NCBI GenBank assembly: GCA_034401795.1
Contig: CM067372.1
Coordinates: 17,263,924-17,327,923, forward strand
DNA from: Chaetoderma sp. LZ-2023a
Lineage: Eukaryota > Mollusca > Caudofoveata > Chaetodermatida > Chaetodermatidae
DNA length: 64,000 nucleotides
Direction: 5' to 3'
Shown: positions 56,101 to 64,000 of the stretch, piece by piece
Position numbering within the stretch: the first letter of the stretch is position 1
How the letters are laid out: the number at the start of each line of letters is the position of its first letter
Made by a program: the position numbers and the translations under genes
Notes under the pieces: generated by a model
The model's database searches: none
Seen by the model: only the letters and a program-made list of their open reading frames with translations
What the model was told of the DNA's origin: nothing

Positions 56101-57699
56101 TATTTTGTTTTGTTTATATAAAAAGTCTAGGACCGCAGTATGCTAGGCTATACTATACAGCAACATTATATCCGCATCACTATTCCCCCAGCATCAATTT
56201 TACACTGAGGTCACTGTTCATGCTAACATTGCTCGAGCCTGACATGTGATAGACTAAACCTGGCTATTCTAGCTCGACAGTATAGGTTTAAAAAAGTTAG
56301 GGACAATCTCTCCGACATTTGTGTACGCCTCTTTTCAGAATGTAGCGGATATGTAACACCATGCACTGACTAGATTGTGTAAAATTGAACAAATACCTTA
56401 GGGCCTCTTATTATTATATTGAGTGATTGTCTCTTTCTACGCTCCTCCAGCCACAGGGCTTAAATAATTGTCTGGACCTCCAATCGTCACATTCGCATGA
56501 TCCGACTCTGGGAAACTATTGGGGTTTCTGAGCGGTGAAGACCAAAGTGTCGATTTCGCATACATCCCACTCTATATCTTCGGATACAAGTTGGCTTAGA
56601 TAACCCCGCCTAAGTAGGAAGCACTGCGAAAAGATAAATATATTATGTAAAACCGGCCAGCAGTGCATCTCTGGGCATTCTGAAACTTAACCCTAACGAC
56701 AGGCAAATGTTAGTTCCCCGACACATGGGTGATGGATGGGACACAGATCTCCATCTAACTCTGTACTATGACTGGGTGCAGTCTTGGAACCCATCACGCA
56801 CTCACGGGAAGGTCACCATAGATGGATATCTGTCTCTTACTCCCCACCATAAAATACTTATGTGCTTTCCAAACTGCTTATGTGAGTGGTAACTTGTCCT
56901 AGTGATGTTATATGTGGTTGCGGTGTGATATGTAACCGGATCCAATACAGTATCTTGGACCTACATAAGATGAGGGCCTTTGAATTCTTCGGAAATCATC
57001 CGCCCTCATCTTCACGTAAGGCAGCGTGCATCACATTAATTATAATTTCACTAGGTTGACACACGCTATACATAGCATTTTGTTTGACCAAGTGAGTGGC
57101 CATTTTTGCCAGCTCTCTTCCTTCGCTTCGGCATTGAAGTCATTTTCCTGTGACGGAGGCCCACGTGAGGCACTTTCCTCTCGCAACAATAATATTTTTG
57201 TTGGGGGTATAATGGTTTATATTAAACTACATAAGAAGGCTCGTTAGGACGCCCCCTTGCAGGGATACCTCACGTATATACATGGACCGGTGAGGTACCT
57301 CTGATGGGCCCACATAAACAAGACACCAACTTTGTTCTATGTACTGTATATTTTCTCTCATCTACTAGCAAACGAGTACCATTGTTTGCATAGTATTTAT
57401 ATTTTTGATTAATTATCATGTCCAGACTCCTAAATTAAGTGATGGACCGTCATACCAGTGACACCAATAGTTGGGATGAGACCGTGAGGTTAAATGTCGG
57501 CGGCAATGGTCGGATGGCCCCACTGGAACATTATCGTTCCACTGGCTCTAGAAGCCGATCTTTGTACTTTTCAGAGGGTCGCGATATGGGGTCCATTACC
57601 CCGAGAACCATAGCTTACCAGCCCTCCCGTGCATCCTATATATGCGGTGCAACGGAGTGGAGCAACATAACAGACCAGCGAGTACTCCCGCATGCTACA
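53131..57699. mobile_element. TG...CA-bounded 4569-bp element, class unknown
   Basis: Starts TGTAGCACGG and ends GCATGCTACA: 7-bp inverted ends TGTAGCA/TGCTACA with a 4-bp duplication ATAT on both sides, inserted in a 34-bp array. TG...CA ends with a 4-bp duplication suggest an LTR-type end, so it may be a very long solo LTR. However, no internal direct repeat, primer site or protein domain was seen. It contains a nested 1.4-kb repeat (53466-54885), a TATA-like GTATAAAG at 53230, and short unrecognised open frames only. Confidence 0.65.
53466..54885. mobile_element. ATACCCCGCC-ended repeat with ~150-bp units
   Basis: The ends are inverted (ATACCCCGCC at the left, GGCGGGGTAT at the right). 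Inside are a CCGTCCGTCCG / GGGCGGGCGGG head and about eight units carrying GATAACTC.GTTACCGTTTG, 'TCGGATCG', TTGAAACTTCATAGGGTGG, and the inverted pair AAGATGGCCGCC / GGCGGCCATCTT. It is the same family as 9012-9410. The open frames over it ([13 protein letters not shown] repeats) are artefacts. Confidence 0.75.
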
Positions 57700-57874
57700 A
57701 TATTGCCGCCATATATGCATGTGATTCGCTTAGATATAATTGCCATATATGCTGGTGATTTACTTAGACATAGCCGCGATACATGCAGGCGATTTGCTTA
57801 GATATAACTGCCATATATGCAGGTGATGTACTTAGACATAGCCGTCATTTATGCAGGTGGTTCACTTAGATAAA
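57700..57874. repeat. 34-bp array, right part
   Basis: Units of the type CATATATGCAGGTGATTTAC and TTAGATATAACTGC, about five copies, ending abruptly in CTTAGATAAA where the Gypsy LTR is proposed to start. Confidence 0.88.
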
Positions 57875-58820
57875 TGTGAGATAGTGAAATTAATGGTGAA
57901 CATTTATTTCATAGTTAGACAGTGGTCGAAGTGTATTACTTCACCCCAGTCTTCCTTATCTAAGCGTTGTTGGGTATAAGTTGTATTTTATGATCCCCGG
58001 CGTTTGACGGTACTGGTTCTCCCCTAGATGTATAGTTCACATGGATATTTCACGCAGGAACTGTAGGTGACGTCGGGTGGCGTAATATTGCATGTGATCA
58101 GGTGACAGCCGCTGAGTGTCGGACCAATCGTTCCCTTAAACTTACATGTATCCAGGGTGATTCCAGTTATGGATTGGTGAGAGCCAATTCACAGGTGTTT
58201 TGGTTTTCGGTAGAGATTCAGTATTCGAATTCATGATTATGAATATCATGTTAGGTTAGGAATGCTGGGCTTAACCCACATATAATGACACCTAGAACAA
58301 TAGTTTCTTCAAAGGTTTAAATACAAATCTGCCATGGTCCGTCTTAGTTATAAACCCACTGTTGCCACTTTACCGGTAGTTATTAATATACGGCATGTTT
58401 ATTTTTGCTGATGTATTTGTTTATGAATATAATATAATGCAAAATCGACTTGTATATACAACTTTCTACATAAATGATGATTATGCCTGTCACCAACTGT
58501 AAATGAATAAACATTTTTTTATAGTTCTTCAATTTTGTCTTGGGTGAAGTCCTTGTTAGCACTATCTCGATAATCCATTGAATTTAGGCGGGTAGGGATG
58601 ACGTAAATTTCCCTCGGTTGGGCTATCGATACTCTTCCATCTAGTATTCCAGTCCTTCTCCTGAAAAGTAAGAGCATCAATCAGGTTGTTGCTTAAATAT
58701 TTCTTTTAGAAATTCTTTTCAATCTCCGCTTTATAATGCCCTACTTTTACATTTGGCCATGTTTGCCTTAGGATTGCGGATCCATTATTATAATTAGTTA
58801 AAGATCGTTTACTCCCTTAC
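57875..58820 (+). repeat. Proposed 5' LTR (946 bp)
   Basis: Starts TGTGAGATAG exactly where the 34-bp array stops and ends CCCTTACA six bases before the primer-binding site. It contains a TATA-like GGGTATAAG near 57974 and AATAAA near 58507. The 3' partner is outside the window, so the borders are inferred. Confidence 0.6.
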
Positions 58821-58825
58821 AAAAT

Positions 58826-58845
58826 TGGCGCTGTGAGTTGGATTA
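58826..58845 (+). promoter_or_regulatory. Primer-binding site, tRNA-Ser type
   Basis: TGGCGCTGTGAG...GGATT is complementary to the 3' end of animal tRNA-Ser(CGA) (recalled 3' end CTCACAGCG plus CCA): 12 consecutive matches, then further pairing in the T-arm part. Confidence 0.7.
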
Positions 58846-59433
58846 TTGATATTAAATAGTGCTGATATAGAATTGATTTCTTGTACAAGATTGAATTGTT
58901 AGGTTTAGTGACACGTGGTTCAATTTCAAGTAACAAATCTAAACTTCTGAAGAAACAATGTATAGGTGATAAGTTAGGTATTAAGGGCAACCCTGGTAAG
59001 ACATCACAGGTACTGACGGCGGTGATCGGTTCAGCTGAAACAAATACGACCATTGATCAGCAAGGCTTTCTGGATGAGATGAAGAGGATCCCTGTAAATT
59101 GAGACGCAATTCAAGAAACAACTGAATTGAGACGGAAGTCAAGAAACAGATACGCCTTAGCATCATTTATTATTTAGTTGGTTATCAGTAAGGTAATTTC
59201 GCATGAAAGGCGGATGTAGGTATCACTATTTTCAAACATATACTGTAAAGATTGTTTATTAATTTATAATATTTAATTAATCAGTGGCCAGCTATAGGTA
59301 TCACCATGGTATTACCACTGATCACCATTAATCAGATGGTGAAATATTTAACTTGTTGAGAAAGAACTAGCCTAAAAAAGGTGAGATATATAAGTCTATT
59401 AGTATTGCTAAATGAATACGTCATTTTCAAAGC

Positions 59434-60117
59434 GTGATGTCACAATGTGTACTTTGTTCCGATTCTAGGAGTCATAATTTTGATCGGTATCCACAACCAG
59501 ATTTTTCAATTAAGTATATTTTGAGACGTGGAGCAACCTCCAATACTTTGCGAATAGAAACTTTTAAATTTTTGAGTCAAACTACTGTAGATAATCAGAA
59601 TTTGAATGTTAAGGTATGCGTAGGCATTAATGATTTATTAGATAAGAATTTTCATGATTTTGGAATAGAATCGATTCCATCTAATATTTCCAGCCAAGAG
59701 CTTTGCAACCGATTATTTAAGTTCAAATCAGAGGTTCTTCAATTTGGACCAAATGCTAATTTTGGCTTTATAACAACTCCACCTTTTTCCTTTAAGGATA
59801 ATAATAAGTATTTAATTGAAGTGGGTAAATTAGAACAATCTTATTATTCAGATACACAGTTGACTTCTTTTCAAATAGGTCTTAATGCCAAGTTAACCGA
59901 GGTTAATAATTATTTGATTGGTCAAAATCCAATAGATAATGTGTTGACGGTGGAGATTATCCATTCACATGTTAAATATAACCGTGGTGGTACAGTAAAG
60001 AACGTCACAATAAGTTACCATTTTTCACGTATGTATGATGGGCTTCATGGGAAGAGCAGAGTGAAAAGAAATTGGTATCAATCTCTGGTGACAATTTTCC
60101 GAAGAGAAAAGGGATAA
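59434..60117 (+). CDS. Accessory frame of the Gypsy element, SGNH-hydrolase-like
   Basis: A 227-codon open frame between the primer site and gag. VKVCVGINDLLD (GIND at residues ~64-67) resembles the G.ND block of SGNH/GDSL hydrolases. ELCNRLFKFKSEVLQFGPNA followed by FGFITTPP resembles the helix and strand that follow it. A clear N-terminal GDS block is not seen. It could be a captured esterase-like domain or part of a divergent gag. Function not established. Confidence 0.4.
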   Translation: MMSQCVLCSDSRSHNFDRYPQPDFSIKYILRRGATSNTLRIETFKFLSQTTVDNQNLNVKVCVGINDLLDKNFHDFGIESIPSNISSQELCNRLFKFKSEVLQFGPNANFGFITTPPFSFKDNNKYLIEVGKLEQSYYSDTQLTSFQIGLNAKLTEVNNYLIGQNPIDNVLTVEIIHSHVKYNRGGTVKNVTISYHFSRMYDGLHGKSRVKRNWYQSLVTIFRREKG

Positions 60118-60149
60118 AGCATCAGTGTATTGATAACAACGAAATATTA

Positions 60150-60998
60150 AAGTAATTATGACTGAATTAGCCGAAACTAAAAAGGAGCTTGAACGTATCA
60201 AAGTGGAATATGCTGAATTCAAGGCTTCTACAGATCAACCAAGGATTGTGTACTTGGCATCAGAACGTAAAACTGGTAGGTTTGGTGAAGCTCAAAGACT
60301 TACTGCTAGAGGAGTGGATTGCCGATATCAAGGCACACTTTACTACACATAATATGACAGATCGCCAGGCTTGAGTTAAATACACCAAATGACATTTTTA
60401 GGGTCCTCCGATTGGTATTTGATGAAATTGGGACAATTCATCAATGTAGAAAGATTTTTTATGAACGAAAACAGGGATCGAGAGAAACTATATTGGATTT
60501 TTCTCATGATTTGATACGGCTGGTCAAATCAATCGAACAATTAGATTCAAGCAAAAAGTTGCCCGGGATGTATTTCTAAAATCACAATTGGCAGAAGGGG
60601 TGGCAGATGTTGCACTTAAAAGCGAATTACACCGGAAGTTAAGGGAATCAGAGGGGGAGGATTTCTTTGAACTCAGGGATTGGGCAATTGAATGGCAATG
60701 AAGAGGTCAAAAGGTGGATGGTTATGGAGCAACGGAAAGTAAAGGTGTGTTTGCGTGAGAGAATGAGAGCATGAAAATTTTATTGGACAAGGTAGAGTCC
60801 ATGGAGCTCCGATTGAAGAAACAAGAAGATTTGAGCAACTCAACAAATGAACGATTAGGGGTGATTTTGCAAGCTGTGCAAGCACCTAAGTCAAAAGGGA
60901 GTTATTCTTGTGGAAAAAGTTGTCATATTGCCAGAAATTGTACACAAAATCCTAGGAGAGGTAATGGAAATTCTGCAGTAAATAATTCCAGACTGTGA
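60150..60998 (+). pseudogene. Gypsy gag remnant with zinc knuckle
   Basis: A decayed region with gag-like helical stretches (AETKKELERIKVEYAEF) and a CCHC-type knuckle CGKSCHIARNC near 60906-60940. Broken. Confidence 0.65.
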
Positions 60999-61693
60999 GT
61001 CAAAATTACAATGTAACAGATTATGACTCCTTATTGGATAATGCGATTGGATGGTGTCGCGAAGGTTTGGCGAGGGTAGGTGATATCTATATCCCGTGTC
61101 TATTGAATAGCGGAGCAGAAGTGGCTGCAATTACGGAATCATTTTATTATGGACAATTACAACCGAAGGGTTTCAATTTAGTGGATGTAACTTCATATAT
61201 TAAAATTTCAGTAGCCAATGGAATGGATTTTCCATTTTTGGGATATGTGGAAATGGATATTTTCTTATCAGATATTTTGTTACCAAAAATGGGATTTCTA
61301 GTAGTAAAAGATCCTGAGGGTATTCCACCCACAGATAGAAAATCTCGGTTACCAGGGGTAATAGGATGTAATATCTTGAGGCATTTACATGAAATGGCTA
61401 GTGAAGATAAAGATATTGTGAATACATTATCCAGACAGACGGGTAGGAGATCATGGTTGGAGGTTTTGTCATTATATAGACAGTTACCTGGAATGGACCA
61501 ATGTAAGGGGGTTCTCGGCTTTGTAACAGTGGAAGGAGTCCGCCCTATTTGTATTCTGGCTGGAGCATCTCGAATAATTTCGGCTACAGGTAGAAAATAT
61601 CCGTCAAATAAAATGTATCATGCTTTAGTTAAACAAATGAACGCATCTAGTAATTTACCAGAGGGTCTATTAATAAGTCCTGCATTGGTATAA
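60995..61693 (+). CDS. Gypsy protease region
   Basis: An open frame with the retropepsin-like segment YIPCLLNSGAEVAAIT at residues ~30-45 and the later strand GVIGCNIL. It corresponds to the aspartic protease between gag and reverse transcriptase. Confidence 0.65.
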   Translation: MSQNYNVTDYDSLLDNAIGWCREGLARVGDIYIPCLLNSGAEVAAITESFYYGQLQPKGFNLVDVTSYIKISVANGMDFPFLGYVEMDIFLSDILLPKMGFLVVKDPEGIPPTDRKSRLPGVIGCNILRHLHEMASEDKDIVNTLSRQTGRRSWLEVLSLYRQLPGMDQCKGVLGFVTVEGVRPICILAGASRIISATGRKYPSNKMYHALVKQMNASSNLPEGLLISPALV

Positions 61694-61989
61694 GTGAATA
61701 ATGGAAATTTGCCTATCAGGATAGCGAATTTCACAGAGGAAAATATATATTTGAAAAAAGGTCAAAGAATCACTTTGCTTAAGCAAGGGGCCTTGCTTCA
61801 AGAAGTAAACTGAGAAATTAGAAAAGGAGCAAATTGAACCTGAGGAAACTGATAACAATTTCCAAAAAGTCTTGTCTAATTTAGATATTGGTGATGATAT
61901 TTCTCAAATACAGCCAGAAAAATTACATGTTTTAATTTAAAAACATTTACATTTATTCAGTTTAGGAGACCATGATTTGGGATATTGTA

Positions 61990-63520
61990 GTGAGGTTAAA
62001 CATTCAATAAATTTAACTGATAATATTCCTATTAAATTACTGCATAGACGAATTCCGCCCAATCAGTTACAACAGGTTCAAGAATATGTGGACACTCAAC
62101 TTAAGGCTGGAATTATATGACCTAGTAAGTCGCCATATGCCTCAGCTGTTGTATTAGTGAAAAAACCAGATGGGATCATACGAATTTGTGGGGATTTTCG
62201 TCTCTTAAATTCTAAAACGGTTAATAACGCTCATCCATTGCCAAGGGTAGAAGAAGCTTTTGATGCCTTAAAAGGATCTCAGTATTTTTGTGCCGTAGAT
62301 TTAGCCCATGGTTTTTACAATGTGCTATTGAAGAAGCAGATATACCTAAGACCGCATTTAGGGTGGGATTTTCTGGTCTTTATGAATATTCTCGGATACC
62401 TATGGGTCTTTGTAACAGTCCTACCACGTTTTCTCGGATGATGCAGGCTTGCCTGGGTGATCAAAATTTATTGTCTTTGATAGTCTATATTGACGATATT
62501 TTGGTATTCGGAAGATCGTCAGAGGAAATGTTAGAAAGACTGGAATTAGTCGTTTCATGATTGGAGAAATTTGGTTTGAGAAAGAAACCCAAGAAATGTC
62601 ATCTGTTTAAGAGAAGTGTCAAATATTTAGGTCATGTTATTTCAGCAAACGGGGCATCTACCGATCCAGAAAAGATATCATGTATACGTGATTGGAAAGT
62701 CCCTAAGTCAGGGACTGAATTGAGGCCATTTTTAGGGCTAGCCAGCTATTTTCGGAGATTTATTAAAGGTTTTGCTCAAATAGCTAAACCTTTAAATATG
62801 CTTTTGAGTTGAGGAAACAGAAAAGCCCAGAAGGTAAATGTTTCAAATACACAGTTTCAAACAGGCTGGAATGGCCAATGTGATTTAGCATTCCAGGAAT
62901 TGAAGGAAAGTTTAACTAATAGTCATTTATTAGGCTATCATGATTTTTCCAAACCATTCATTGTTGAAACTGATGCCAGTTTAAAAGGAGTAGGAGCTGT
63001 TTTATCCCAATGTCAAGATGATCGATTGGATGTAATCGCATATGCTAGTAGAGGATTAAAGTTGGCTGAACGAAATGATGCCAATTACAGGTCCGTGAAA
63101 CTGTTAGCCTTAAAATGGGCCATTACTGAGAAGTTTCGTGATTATTTGATCGGATCAAAATTTACTGTATATACCGATAATAATCCTCTAGCTTATATAC
63201 AAACAGCCACGCTGGGTGCTACTGAAATGAGGCGGGTGGCTCAGTTAACTCAATTTGATTTTGGTATAAAATATTGGTCAGGTAAGGGTAACCGTCATGC
63301 GGATGCGTTAAGTAGACTTCATCCATTACCCTTGCAGGGATTGGAGGCCTTGTTTGAATTTCAGGAAAGTACGGCATTGTCTAATGAATTACGCATAAAA
63401 ATGGTGCAGGAGGTTTCAGGTCATGGTTTCCGTAATGAAATTCACAGGGTACCTAATATATCTCCTATGTATAAGATGGATGACCTTCAAAAACTCCAGG
63501 TGTTATTACCAGATTAATCC
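61990..63520 (+). pseudogene. Gypsy reverse transcriptase and RNase H
   Basis: RT motifs: VKKPDGIIRICGDFR, PLPRVEEAF, FCAVDLAHGFYNV, IPMGLCNSPTTFSRMM, IVYIDDILVFG and KYLGHVIS. RNase H motifs: FIVETDASLKGVGAVLSQ, FTVYTDNNPL and NRHADALSR. This is a typical Ty3/Gypsy arrangement; the region is broken in places. Confidence 0.88.
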
Positions 63521-63619
63521 ATTATAGAGAATTGGATCGGAAACCTTGTTTGAAGGAGCTGAGGAAAGAAAGTATGATGGTCAGAAAGTTATTAAAGCAA
63601 TGGGATCGTATTCAGGAGT

Positions 63620-64000
63620 TAGAAGGCATACTTTACTGGACATTAGAAGATAATGGATACAAGGTAAATCAACTTTTGTTGCCTGTAATTTTGAAGGAAA
63701 GGATACTGAAGGAATTGCATGATGGCATGGGTCATCAAGTTAAGGAGAGAACTTGGCTGCTCTTGAAGCAGAGATATTACTTTCCAGGTATGTATAGGGA
63801 GTGCGAGAGGTATTGCAAAAATTGTAATCAATGCCTTATGGCTAAAGCTAGTCCACAGGTAAGAACTGAAATGAAACATTTATTGGCAAATCGTCCATTG
63901 GATGTGTTGGCTATGGATTTCACATTAATGGAAAAGTCAAGCGATGGAAAAGAAAATGTATTAGTATTGTCAGATGTATTCTCCAAATGTGTGCAATGCA
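63620..64000 (+). pseudogene. Gypsy integrase, N-terminal part
   Basis: HHCC zinc domain (ELHDGMGHQVKE ... YFPGMYRECERYCKNCNQC) followed by the start of the core (LDVLAMDFTLMEKS) up to the window edge. Incomplete because the window ends. Confidence 0.8.

Larger units (their letters stand above)
57875..64000 (+). mobile_element. Ty3/Gypsy LTR retrotransposon, broken, cut by the window end
   Basis: Order: proposed 5' LTR, primer-binding site, accessory frame, gag remnant with zinc knuckle, protease, reverse transcriptase, RNase H, integrase. The RT-RNase H-integrase order identifies Ty3/Gypsy. The integrase core continues past 64000 and the 3' LTR is not in the window, so the LTR pair cannot be compared and age cannot be judged. 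The element carries about half a dozen breaks. Confidence 0.9.

Overview
This is a eukaryotic window, probably from a marine invertebrate. It holds one host gene split into short exons, long introns packed with minisatellites, many CpG-to-TpG/CpA variants in the repeats, and transposons of the DIRS, Gypsy and hAT types. The long interspersed repeats (for example one opening with the hairpin AGCTCACCTGG...CCAAGTGAGCT) look like those of molluscs and other lophotrochozoans. That is recognition from memory and only a weak guess at the phylum.

Layout. 1-1049: the end of an upstream intron, with an old interspersed repeat. 1050-26632: ten exons of MPHOSPH10 (MPP10, a U3 snoRNP protein of the small-subunit processome) on the + strand, joined by nine introns that hold at least nine tandem arrays and several transposons. 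Only the first coding exon, about 30 residues, lies outside the window. 26633-27767: the 3' UTR, split by a 1-kb inverted-repeat transposon, with an AATAAA just beyond it. 27768-40705: a TGACATCAC-type satellite (units of 16-19 bp) containing a nearly whole DIRS retrotransposon (27803-34508). 40706-41570: a 32-bp array rich in TGACGTCA. 41571-42471: a short 44-bp array and a hairpin element. 42430-50560: a 41-bp minisatellite interrupted by a 2.0-kb hAT-like element, a second, shortened DIRS copy and a LINE-like tail. 50561-53130: mostly unrecognised sequence with a hairpin element and a 27-bp array. 53075-57874: a 34-bp array split by a 4.57-kb TG...CA-bounded element. 57875-64000: a broken Ty3/Gypsy element that runs off the window.

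Main observations. (1) The array before the exon starting at 21759 is made of about 32 copies of that exon's own 3' splice site plus its first ~15 coding bases, a run of decoy acceptors. At least one other array (intron 4) appears to have grown from a 5' splice site, and two more (introns 2 and 5) may have. (2) A hAT-like element (21905-23160) sits exactly on a splice donor, and its 8-bp target duplication has copied the donor. (3) At least seven insertions interrupt tandem arrays, several with reconstructable empty sites. (4) A palindromic element occurs about 13 times with conserved outer arms and a variable, still complementary centre. The 21-bp array in intron 1 appears to be an amplified piece of the same family.

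No rRNA, tRNA, CRISPR array or second host gene was seen. The long open frames inside arrays (up to 318 codons) are by-products of repeat units whose length is a multiple of three or whose frames lack stops.
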